From assembly GCA_002841355.1 (NCBI GenBank), contig PHFB01000016.1, positions 1 through 39,473 of the forward strand: a stretch of DNA of 39,473 bases, given 5' to 3'. The notes beneath the pieces were generated by a model, which worked only from the letters and a program-made list of their open reading frames with translations, ran no database searches and was not told the origin of the DNA. Below are positions 27,904-35,063 of the stretch, piece after piece. Within the stretch, counting starts at the first letter, position 1. Each line of letters opens with the position of its first letter. The translations under genes were made by a program, and so were the position numbers. This DNA comes from Actinobacteria bacterium HGW-Actinobacteria-1. Lineage in GTDB: Bacteria; Actinomycetota; Coriobacteriia; Anaerosomatales; Anaerosomataceae.

Positions 27904-28341
27904 TCAGACCTCGCTCGTGCACGCCGGGCACTTCGTCGCGGCAAGCGCGATCTCGCTCTTGCAGTACGGGCACTCCTTGGTGTTCGGCTCGGGCGCGGGT
28001 TCTCTGCGAAGGCGGTTCATGGCCTTCACGATCAAGAACAGCACGAATGCGACGATCACGAACGTCACGACAGCGTTCACGAACGCGCCGTAGTTGAGCG
28101 TAACGGCGCCGGCCTTGGTGGCCGCCTCAAGCGTGGCGTACGGTCCCGCGGGCAAACCCTCCCGCAGCACAAAGAAGCGGTTCACGAAGTCCACGCTGCC
28201 GAGCAGCGCGCCCACGAGCGGCATCATGATGTCTTTCACCAGCGAGTTCACAATCGCTGTGAACGCAGCGCCGATAACGAGGCCAACCGCGAGATCCATC
28301 GCGTTGCCCTTGATCGCGAACTCCTTGAACTCCTTGAACAT
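27904..28341 (-). CDS. mscL: Large-conductance mechanosensitive channel with C-terminal zinc ribbon
   Basis: A 145-residue channel that opens on hypo-osmotic shock. MscL features: amphipathic N-terminus M-F-K-E-F-K-E-F-A-I-K-G-N, TM1 with the pore sequence D-L-A-V-G-L-V-I-G-A-A-F and I-V-N-S-L-V-K-D, and TM2 (about 86-107). The usual charged C-terminal bundle is replaced by a zinc ribbon with C124, C127, C138 and C141. The start was set at Met 28341, where homology begins. The preceding gene ends 16 nt upstream on the same strand. Confidence 0.94.
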   Translation of the reverse strand: MFKEFKEFAIKGNAMDLAVGLVIGAAFTAIVNSLVKDIMMPLVGALLGSVDFVNRFFVLREGLPAGPYATLEAATKAGAVTLNYGAFVNAVVTFVIVAFVLFLIVKAMNRLRREPAPEPNTKECPYCKSEIALAATKCPACTSEV

Positions 28342-28357
28342 CTGGGTTCCCTTCGAC

Positions 28358-28978
28358 TTAGCCGACAGAGATGACGCCCCCATCGGGATTGACCTCAAGT
28401 CGGAGCACCGAGGCGCCATCTTTGAGGTACTCGAACCGGTAGCCCATGATCTTCACCGTGAACGTCTTGCCGGGGAACGCGGTCTTCATGACGGCCTCAG
28501 CGGCAGACGCGGCGGCCTTCTCGGCATCGCTTGCGGGATCCGCAAGAGCCGCACCGGAGTTGAGCGAGGCGTCCTGCTTCATGATGTTGCTCGCGTCGGC
28601 GGGAGCAGCGACGTTGTAGAGCGGGTGCGCAACGCCATCGGCATGCACCTCGAACAGTACCGCTGTGTTGTCGGTGACCGCCGAGACGAGGTACGCCGTG
28701 AACGTCGGGTCGATGCCGGCAATGTCCGGCTCCGGCTGCCCAACGCGCATCTCGAGTCCGGCCTTGAGCGCCTCGGGGACCGCTGCAACAGCGGCCTTCT
28801 CGTTCGCGCCGTCTGTGGCAATCGCCGTGTACTCCTCGGGAACGTCGGCGCTCGATGCGGCATCGCTGACACCATGCTTCGATTCGCCCGGCGCCGTGCT
28901 GCTCGACGAACCTCCGCAACCAGCAAGCGCCAGACACGCGACCAGTCCTACCGTGACCACCCATGCCGAGCGACGCAT
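28358..28978 (-). CDS. Hypothetical lipoprotein
   Basis: A 206-residue exported protein with lipobox L-A-G-C near residue 21, followed by a Gly/Ser-rich linker. A mixed domain follows with T-A-Y-L-V-S-A-V-T-D-N-T-A-V-L-F-E-V strands and an Ala/Glu-rich helix. ATG 28978 has GGGGAGG upstream. It may be co-transcribed with mscL. No domain is recognised. Confidence 0.75.
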   Translation of the reverse strand: MRRSAWVVTVGLVACLALAGCGGSSSSTAPGESKHGVSDAASSADVPEEYTAIATDGANEKAAVAAVPEALKAGLEMRVGQPEPDIAGIDPTFTAYLVSAVTDNTAVLFEVHADGVAHPLYNVAAPADASNIMKQDASLNSGAALADPASDAEKAAASAAEAVMKTAFPGKTFTVKIMGYRFEYLKDGASVLRLEVNPDGGVISVG

Positions 28979-29016
28979 TGCGACCTCCCCGTATGCCGCG
29001 GCCCCCATCGGGCCTC

Positions 29017-29037
29017 CTCGGCTCAGTCTATGCCGAG
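29017..29037 (-). terminator. Weak hairpin after the long minus-strand operon
   Basis: CTCGGC and GCCGAG form a 6-bp stem with a 9-nt loop, 27 nt past the stop of the last reductase gene. No T-tract follows, so readthrough into the lipoprotein gene is possible. Confidence 0.3.
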
Positions 29038-29063
29038 AAGCGCCCGTCGGTCACGCGAAACGC

Positions 29064-30218
29064 TCAGCACATCCCCTCGACGAACGCCTCGATGCGCGTA
29101 CGCAGCTGGCCCTCGTCGGCGCTGGAGTAGTCGGTCTCGATCTTCATGAACGGCAGGCTCAGCTCTTCTCGGCAGGCACGCTGCACGATGACGGACTCCA
29201 CGTTGAACGTGTGGCACGCCTGCCAGACGGTATCGATGACGCCCTCGACGCCGTACACCGCCACGCTTGAGCGCAGCAGCTCCACTCGGCCATCGTTGGG
29301 GCTCATGCACGCACACGGGATGTCGAGCGTGAAGCGCGTGAGCGCGGCGAACGGGTCGCCGTCCTCGTCCACCAAGCGGTCGAACATCTTCGTGCCGCTG
29401 CATGCGTCGTGCGCCACCACGAGCGCGCCGGAGTCCTCGGCAAGGCGCATGACCTTGTTCGTCTCGGGAGACATCGGTGAGCCGGTGATGAGCAGTCGCG
29501 GCAATGGACTCTGCGCCGCGTCGGCAGCAGCCGCATCGGCCAGCTCGACCGCCTCGGCCAGCTCCTCGATGAGCGCGAGGTACGGCGCGCGGTCCACCAC
29601 GAAGTCGGTGAGCGAGCGTACCGAGAGCATCTGCGTCCACGTGAGCGAGGGCACGCGGCGCTCGAAGGTGCGCACGATCCGCTGCAGCACGCGGCGGATG
29701 TCATTCTCGTAGCGGATCTCGGCCGCCAGACGCTCGGGCGTGGGCTCGATGCCGGTGATCTCGGTGAGGAACGCCGCGACCCGCGCCATCTCCTCGGCCC
29801 ATCTCTCGAGCGCGCCGGGGACGTTCTTGTCGTACGGAATCTGCATGACGTGCACCGGCCTGAGCTTGCCGAGCAGCTCGAAGACCTTCTTCTTGCCGTC
29901 GCACGTGGTCTCGCCGATAAGCGCGTCGGCGAAGTGGAAGTACGGGCACGTGTCGGTGATGGCCAGGCCGTAGCTCGACTTGATGAGCGGGCAGAAGTTC
30001 CTTGGCAGCTCGACTTCGGCGCTCGGAATCGCGTTCGCGTCATTGCCGCAGAGCGAGACCGGGATCGCGCCAGCGGCACGCACCAGCTCGAACGGGATGT
30101 AGCCGCAGTAGAGACCTACGACCTTGAGACCCGAGTCCTTCGCTTCTTTGAACCTGACCTGTGCCCACTCCAGGCGGTCTGCGACCTCCGCAAGAATGGC
30201 ATCTATGCTTCTCGCCAC
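29064..30218 (-). CDS. Double-cubane-cluster reductase (2-hydroxyacyl-CoA dehydratase D family), copy 1
   Basis: A 384-residue iron-sulfur protein. Conserved cysteines are L-Y-C-G-Y, N-F-C-P-L-I-K-S-S-Y-G, D-T-C-P-Y-F, G-E-T-T-C-D-G-K-K-K, H-D-A-C-S-G-T-K and I-P-C-A-C-M. Family members that work with an ATPase activase carry a double-cubane [8Fe-9S] cluster and do low-potential reductions; the substrate is unknown. The start is GTG 30218, with GAGGGGGAG upstream, one base after the TAG of saoL. That tight junction supports readthrough of the saoL TGA. It is the last gene of the operon and a paralogue of the first (37828-39108). Confidence 0.88.
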   Translation of the reverse strand: MARSIDAILAEVADRLEWAQVRFKEAKDSGLKVVGLYCGYIPFELVRAAGAIPVSLCGNDANAIPSAEVELPRNFCPLIKSSYGLAITDTCPYFHFADALIGETTCDGKKKVFELLGKLRPVHVMQIPYDKNVPGALERWAEEMARVAAFLTEITGIEPTPERLAAEIRYENDIRRVLQRIVRTFERRVPSLTWTQMLSVRSLTDFVVDRAPYLALIEELAEAVELADAAAADAAQSPLPRLLITGSPMSPETNKVMRLAEDSGALVVAHDACSGTKMFDRLVDEDGDPFAALTRFTLDIPCACMSPNDGRVELLRSSVAVYGVEGVIDTVWQACHTFNVESVIVQRACREELSLPFMKIETDYSSADEGQLRTRIEAFVEGMC

Positions 30219-30219
30219 G

Positions 30220-30885
30220 CTACTCCCCCTCATCCAGACCGAAGACCCATTCCGCCACGATTCGTGCCTCGGGAACGCTCAGAAGGAAGAGTCCTTCCTC
30301 GGAACGTCCTTGTGCGACAAGCCACTCGTCATAGTGCTTCTTCGTACAGAAGAAGTTCATGTCGTTTCAACAGCTGCTGGCCCAGTTCTCCTCGGCCGTG
30401 AGATCGGCGTGCACCGCGTGGAGCGAACGCGGCTCGGCAAGCGCGACCTCGCCGCCGCTCATCTCCACGCGCACGGGCGCGCCGCACATCGTGCACTTGG
30501 ACTCGAGCGTAATGTCCTGCCCGAACGTGTACGTGGTGCCCATGCCGTCGATCGCGCACATGGAGCTGAACGTCCGCCCGTCCGCAAGCGTTACGCGATG
30601 CGCCGTCGGCATGCCCGAGACGGGATACGCGTACGTGACCGCGCCGTCGTCCATCACGATGACGTGCTTCTCGGCCATGGAGCGCGCGAGCGCTTCCGCG
30701 GTCACGGCGTCCATGCCGATACGCGCCCCCGCGTCAGCTGGCCGAGCCGGCCCGCCCTGCGCAAGCATCTCGTCGAGGATCGCAAGCCGCAGCGGCTTCT
30801 CCTCGGCTGTGGCGCGCGAATGCACGCTTCGCGTGTGGAGGCGCTCTGCCGGATACCGTTCGAATTCGAAATCGCCGTGCTTCAC
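30220..30885 (-). CDS. saoL: MerB-like organometallic lyase with in-frame TGA (putative selenoprotein SaoL)
   Basis: An organomercurial-lyase-type protein of 221 residues if the TGA at 30369-30367 is read as selenocysteine (U173). The core matches MerB: C110-A-I-D113 corresponds to the C96/D99 pair, C-T-M-C (131-134) is a metal-binding-like pair, and C172-U173 sits where MerB has its second catalytic Cys159 and neighbour. Beyond the TGA, N-D-M-N-F-F-C-T-K-K-H-Y-D-E-W is the normal family C-terminus, 48 residues to TAG at 30220. Stopping at TGA would remove the end of the catalytic fold. A SECIS-like hairpin lies at 30337-30355. GTG 30885 overlaps the saoA stop (GTGA). Inferred to cleave carbon-metal bonds; the metal is unknown. 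Confidence 0.85.
30337..30355 (-). promoter_or_regulatory. Bacterial SECIS-like hairpin for saoL
   Basis: CTTCTTC and GAAGAAG make a perfect 7-bp stem with loop TGTAC. The loop begins 18 nt after the TGA and has G in its second position, within the usual bacterial SECIS limits (loop about 16-37 nt away, G among the first two loop bases). Confidence 0.75.
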
Positions 30886-31736
30886 TGACCCATCATCCCC
30901 ACTTCGATCTCCTCCACCGAAAGCGGCGGCAACTCCGCTTGTGCGGCGCCCATCTCCAGCCGTTCAAGCGCCTCCAGGCCGGCGCCCCCCATCGCGTCAC
31001 GGAGCGCGTCCGTGAGCACGTCTTTGTAGTGGTGATAGCGCTCGGACTTGCGCTGTCGCGGCCTTGGCAGGTCGATCTTGAGGTCGCGTACGATACGCCC
31101 GCCACCAAGCCCCATCACAAGCACCCTGTCCGAGAGGAACACGGCCTCTTCCACGTCGTGCGTGACCATCAGCACCGTCACCCGTTCGCGCATGAAGATC
31201 GCCTCAAGCTCGCCCTGCAGCAGCATGCGCATCTGGTAGTCGAGCGCGCCAAGCGGCTCGTCCATCAGCAGCACCTCGGGGCTGCACGCAAGCGCGCGCA
31301 CGAGCGCCGTGCGCTGCTTCATGCCACCCGAAAGCTGATGCGGGTAGAGGTGCTCCTTGCCCGAGAGGTGCGCGAGCGCGAGCAGCTCGGCAAGCCGCCG
31401 CTCCTGATCCTCGGCAGACATCGCCACCTGCCGCATCGGGAAGAGCACGTTGTCGCGCACGTTCATCCACGGGAAGAGCGCGTAGCTCTGGAAGACGAAC
31501 CCGCGATCCGGGCCCGGTCCATCGGTGACGTTTCCGCTGAGAAGCACCACGCCCTCATCGGCGTGCTGGAAGCCCGCCACAATCGTGAGCAGCGTCGTCT
31601 TGCCGCACCCCGACGGGCCGAGCAGCGTCACGAACTCGCCCTCGGCGATGCGCATGCCGACGTCGTCGAGCACCCGGTGGACGGTGTCCCCGGCGCCGAA
31701 CTGCTTCGACACGCCCTTGATCTCGAGCTTGCTCAC
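30882..31736 (-). CDS. saoA: ABC transporter ATP-binding protein (SaoA)
   Basis: A 284-residue ATPase of the nitrate/sulfonate/taurine (SsuB/TauB-like) type. Walker A is G-P-S-G-C-G-K-T, Q-loop F-V-F-Q-S-Y-A-L-F-P-W-M, signature L-S-G-G-M-K-Q-R, Walker B V-L-L-M-D-E-P and H-switch T-H-D-V. An extended C-terminal tail (about 235-284) is specific to this protein. Start GTG 31736 overlaps the permease stop (GTGA) with GGAGG upstream, so an apparent longer open frame further upstream is really the permease gene's other frame. It powers import through SaoP. Confidence 0.9.
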   Translation of the reverse strand: MSKLEIKGVSKQFGAGDTVHRVLDDVGMRIAEGEFVTLLGPSGCGKTTLLTIVAGFQHADEGVVLLSGNVTDGPGPDRGFVFQSYALFPWMNVRDNVLFPMRQVAMSAEDQERRLAELLALAHLSGKEHLYPHQLSGGMKQRTALVRALACSPEVLLMDEPLGALDYQMRMLLQGELEAIFMRERVTVLMVTHDVEEAVFLSDRVLVMGLGGGRIVRDLKIDLPRPRQRKSERYHHYKDVLTDALRDAMGGAGLEALERLEMGAAQAELPPLSVEEIEVGMMGQ

Positions 31737-32569
31737 GACGCGAACCTCCACGGTGCCAGCTTGCGGTTGAGCAGCATGAGTAAGCGATCGATCGAAAAGC
31801 CGATCATTGCGGCCATGATGATGAGCGCGACCAGGCGGTCGGTCTCCATCATCGTCTGTGCGGTTACCATCGAGTACCCGAAACCTGCACTCGTCGCTAT
31901 GAACTCTGCTCAAATAACGGACATCCAGCCGGCGCTCATCGCAAGCCGCGCGCCGGTCAGGATGTCAGGTCCTGCAGCGGGTATGACGACGTTCTTGATG
32001 ATGCTTCCTTTGCTCGCGCCCATGCTGCGCGCGGCGTGGAAGAAGTCGGGCGAGATGTTGTCCACGCCCGCGATCGTGCTGAGCAGGATCGGGAAGACGC
32101 CCACCATCGTGATGAGGAAGAGCGTGGGCCCGTCCCCGAGACCGAACCACACGATCGTGAGCGGCACCCATGCCATGATCGGCACCTGCCGCACCGAGTC
32201 GACGATCGGCGAGACCACGCGCCGCACCTTCTTCGACGCGCCCATCGCCATGCCAAGCGGCACGCCGATGATGAGTGCGTACGCGAAGCCGGTGAGCACT
32301 CGCCCGAGCGTGATCCCAAGGTTGATGAGTGTCTCGGGATCCACAAGCGCGGCGGCAAGCGCTTTGAGCGTCGCAGCCGGGTACGGCAGGATGATCTCGG
32401 CATCGTAATGAGCGGCGGCGAGCTGCCACACGATGAGGATCACCCCCACCGAGAGTATCCACTGCTGACGGCTCACCCAGCCGAGAAACCCGCCATTGGC
32501 CTGTTTCCCCCGTGCCTGCGGTGGGGTCACCCCTGCGGAGCGACGAACCGCACCCCTGCTTGCTTCCAC
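31733..32569 (-). CDS. saoP: ABC transporter permease with in-frame TGA (putative selenoprotein SaoP)
   Basis: A BPD_transp_1 permease of 278 residues if TGA 31912-31910 is read as Sec (codon 220). Spans start near residue 38. The EAA-like coupling loop is A-A-R-S-M-G-A-S-K-G-S-I-I-K-N-V-V-I-P near 186-204. The TGA falls in G-W-M-S-V-I-U-A-E-F-I, where taurine/nitrate-type permeases continue as 'A-E'. Downstream residues (T-S-A-G-F-G-Y, two more spans, L-A-P-W-R) complete the family C-terminus. Without readthrough the final spans are lost. A SECIS-like hairpin lies at 31871-31893. GTG 32569 has GAGGAGGTG upstream; GTG 32530 is an alternative. Sec in a membrane permease is rare and suggests direct metal contact. 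Confidence 0.8.
31871..31893 (-). promoter_or_regulatory. Bacterial SECIS-like hairpin for saoP
   Basis: CGAGTGC pairs with GTACTCG (one G-U wobble) around the 9-nt loop AGGTTTCGG. The loop starts 24 nt after the TGA and has G in position 2. Confidence 0.65.
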
Positions 32570-33318
32570 GCCTTCACCTCCTCGGTCGAGAGCGGGACGC
32601 CTGTTCGCGCCTCAACCGCTGCCTTCAAGTGCTCGACGTCGTTCAGGTCATCTGCCGTCCGAGAGACCATCGCAAGGAACTCCGCGTACGCGGGGTCCGC
32701 CATCAGCTCTCTCGTGACCACTAGCTCATAGGTCGTGATGTCGCCGTTCGCCTCGGCGATGCTCGTCTTCGGGCGGTCGATCGCGCGGGCGTCGAGCACG
32801 TCCATCACGGCCGCGTCCACCTCGGCACGCTCGAGCGCGTACGCGATGGCGCTTGAGAGCATCGGGCGCAACATCGCGCCCTCGCCGAATGCCGCGCGCG
32901 CCGCGTCCTCCTGGTACGCCCGCCGCTGCGAGAGCGCTACTGACGTCACGGCGCCGCCCCGGCTGACGATCACGTCCGAGTTGTACACGAGCGGCCCGAC
33001 CACCACGTAGCGATCGTCTCGGGCCACAAGCCTTGCAGCCGCATCCGGACACATGATCGCCGCGTCGAGCAGGTCGACCGAGAGCGCGTACTCCGTCTTC
33101 GTGGCGCAGCAGTCTTTGAGCGGGTATGCCTCGATCGCACGTCCGCGCACGGTGCTCGTGCGCGCTAGCTCGACGGCTACGAGGCCGCCGGTGTCGGAGG
33201 GCGCACCAACGTTGATGGCGTGGGCGTCGGCCACCTCGGCCCTCCGGGGCAGCAGCGTCGAGCCCGCTACGATCGCGACAGCGACGACAAGCACTATGAC
33301 CAGGAACCGCTTATCCAT
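32527..33318 (-). CDS. Periplasmic binding-protein-like factor with Cys-Cys motif
   Basis: A 263-residue protein anchored by an N-terminal span (about 5-24) without a lipobox. Segments such as V-V-G-P-L-V-Y-N-S-D-V-I-V-S and Y-E-L-V-V-T-R-E-L-M-A-D-P-A-Y resemble the SsuA/TauA-like substrate-binding fold. L-K-D-C-C-A-T-K (C70, C71) and A-I-M-C-P-D-A-A offer thiols for a soft metal. It lies between saoB and saoP and probably works with the same transporter. I know of no named family for it. Its stop is overlapped by the saoP start region. Confidence 0.7.
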   Translation of the reverse strand: MDKRFLVIVLVVAVAIVAGSTLLPRRAEVADAHAINVGAPSDTGGLVAVELARTSTVRGRAIEAYPLKDCCATKTEYALSVDLLDAAIMCPDAAARLVARDDRYVVVGPLVYNSDVIVSRGGAVTSVALSQRRAYQEDAARAAFGEGAMLRPMLSSAIAYALERAEVDAAVMDVLDARAIDRPKTSIAEANGDITTYELVVTRELMADPAYAEFLAMVSRTADDLNDVEHLKAAVEARTGVPLSTEEVKAWKQAGVRFVAPQG

Positions 33319-33326
33319 GAAGCTTG

Positions 33327-33356
33327 GGCAGGACGCCGCCGAAACGACGTCCTGCC
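33327..33356 (-). other. Intercistronic hairpin between saoB and the next gene
   Basis: GGCAGGACG and CGTCCTGCC form a 9-bp stem with a 12-nt loop, just 9 nt before the downstream ATG. It could stabilise the saoB message or partly attenuate transcription, which would fit a binding protein needed in excess. Confidence 0.5.
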
Positions 33357-33380
33357 ACCACCCTCCCCACCTGCTGTGAT

Positions 33381-34514
33381 CTAGAGTTCGAGCCCTGCGT
33401 CAGGGTCGATCGAGAGTGCCTTGGTCTTGAAGTCCTCGAAGGACATCGTCAGCGGGAACGCGCCGTCGATCTTCTCGGAAATGAACGTGTCGAAGTTCGC
33501 GGTACCGGCCGCATCGAGGATGTCGGTCTTCACGAACTCGTCGACCTTGGGCTCGAAGGTCATCGTGCCGACCTTGCGGGCGTAGTCGACCTCGTTCTGG
33601 TAGAGCTGCTTGTCGGTCGCCCACGTGAGCGTGCGGCCGTCCTTCACGCACTTGTGCCAGATGGTCATGAGTGCGACTTCGTCCTTCACACCGTACGCCT
33701 TCGCGAAGATCTTCGCGGCGGCCGCCGGGTGCTCGTAGACGTACTGGATGGCGAGCGAGTGAGCCAGGACCATCTTCTTGGCCAGCTCGGGGTGCTCCTC
33801 GGCAAACGTCTCATTCATCGCGTACGAGCAGCACATACCGGACTCGCCGGTCTCCGGGATGCTCGTGTCATCGCCGACGATCCAGCCGATGCCATCGACA
33901 ACGGCCGCCGAACCCCACGGGTCACACGTCACATAGCCGTCGATCTGACCGGCCTTGAGCGCCACGAACTGGTCCTTGATCTGCATCGCGTACGGCTTGT
34001 AATCCGCCGAGTTGGGCGAGATGCCCGTGTTGGTGGCCATGCGCACCCAGTACGCATCCGTCTTCTCGATGTCGGGCGAGAGACCAAGTTCCTTGCCCTT
34101 CAGGTCCTCTTTCGTCTTGATGTCGTTCGACGCCACCAGGTAGTACGAGCCGCCGGTGTGGTTGGACGCGGCCACGAAGATCGGCGAACCCTTCTCGCGC
34201 GCCTTGATGAGACCCTCAGTGCCGATGTAGCCGACGTCCATCTTGCCGGCGGCCATGGCCTCGGGCACCGAACCGTTGCCGGTGAGCTCGACCTTGAGGC
34301 CGAGATCATCGAAGATGCCGGCGTCACGAGCGACGACGGAAGCCAGCATGTGGTCACAGTTGTAGTAGCCGAGCTTGACGGTGTAATCGTCGACAACCGG
34401 CTCCGTTGCATCCGACGTCGTGTCCGACGTCTTTGCCGTGCTGCAGCCCGCCAGCCCTCCGGCCAGCAGCGCTACCGCAAGCAGCAGCAGCCCGAACTTG
34501 CGCATTCCCCGCAT
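33381..34514 (-). CDS. saoB: ABC transporter substrate-binding lipoprotein (SaoB)
   Basis: A 377-residue solute-binding protein with lipobox L-A-G-C24. The fold is NitT/TauT-like: V-K-L-G-Y-Y-N-C-D-H-M (C53, D54, H55), V-P-E-A-M-A-A-G-K-M-D-V-G-Y-I-G and G-Y-V-T-C-D-P-W-G-S. A Cys-Cys pair (G-M-C-C-S-Y) also faces the likely cleft. Cysteine and histidine at the ligand site are unusual for this family and fit a soft-metal compound. In relatives one of these positions may be Sec; here they are Cys. ATG 34514 follows GGGGAGGG. Inferred to deliver substrate to SaoP/SaoA. Confidence 0.82.
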   Translation of the reverse strand: MRGMRKFGLLLLAVALLAGGLAGCSTAKTSDTTSDATEPVVDDYTVKLGYYNCDHMLASVVARDAGIFDDLGLKVELTGNGSVPEAMAAGKMDVGYIGTEGLIKAREKGSPIFVAASNHTGGSYYLVASNDIKTKEDLKGKELGLSPDIEKTDAYWVRMATNTGISPNSADYKPYAMQIKDQFVALKAGQIDGYVTCDPWGSAAVVDGIGWIVGDDTSIPETGESGMCCSYAMNETFAEEHPELAKKMVLAHSLAIQYVYEHPAAAAKIFAKAYGVKDEVALMTIWHKCVKDGRTLTWATDKQLYQNEVDYARKVGTMTFEPKVDEFVKTDILDAAGTANFDTFISEKIDGAFPLTMSFEDFKTKALSIDPDAGLEL

Positions 34515-34559
34515 AAGTACCCTCCCCGATCGTTGTCTTCCATCCAAATGGCCAAGCGG

Positions 34560-35063
34560 CTATCCAAGCCGCGATGTCCCCAAGTGCGCGCTCGTCTGCC
34601 AGAGCGCACCGCTGTCACAGCAGCGGTCCATGTTGTCGCCGAACAGGTCCGTGAGCGTGGTGCCTTCCACGCGGTAGATGGCGAATCCGATGTCGGAACC
34701 CTTCGAACCGCGGACGATGAACTCCACGGGCCCCTTCTTGTCGATGTCGCGAAACGAGATTCGCTGGTCCTCGGCAGGAGCGGGAACCGCATTCGTCTCG
34801 GCAGGCGTGTCGCCCCCGATGACCACGAGCGTGCGCATCGAGCCGTCCGCATCGCGGAAGACGACCACCATGTCCTCGACGCCGTCATCGGTGACGTCAC
34901 CCACCGCCGAGGTCACGATCGTGCACTCCGGGTGCTTCTCGGCGAAGAACGCTCCCAGCTTTGCCGAGGCAGGCTTCGCGGCAGGAGCCGACGCCTGCGC
35001 CGATGCGCAACCGGTAAGCAGCAGCCCGCACGCGGCAATCGCGAGAGCGAATCGAGGTCTCAT
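34560..35063 (-). CDS. saoC: Cys-Cys lipoprotein (SaoC-like)
   Basis: A 167-residue protein with a lipobox L-T-G-C19 and a compact domain (V-G-D-V-T-D-D-G-V-E-D-M-V-V-V, S-F-R-D-I-D-K-K-G). It carries a C-C pair (148-149) in F-G-D-N-M-D-R-C-C. The related family, as I recall it, ends in Cys-Cys-COOH; here 18 residues follow before the stop, an oddity that may be natural or a small indel. ATG 35063 overlaps the saoE stop (ATGA). Probably a surface thiol protein handling the metal. The family call is moderate. Confidence 0.68.
   Translation of the reverse strand: MRPRFALAIAACGLLLTGCASAQASAPAAKPASAKLGAFFAEKHPECTIVTSAVGDVTDDGVEDMVVVFRDADGSMRTLVVIGGDTPAETNAVPAPAEDQRISFRDIDKKGPVEFIVRGSKGSDIGFAIYRVEGTTLTDLFGDNMDRCCDSGALWQTSAHLGTSRLG

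Noticed and set aside
31737-31913. An N-terminal extension of the ABC ATPase by 59 residues.
   Set aside because: This segment is the other frame of the permease C-terminus after its TGA. The GTG at 31736 with GGAGG and a stop-start overlap is the better start.
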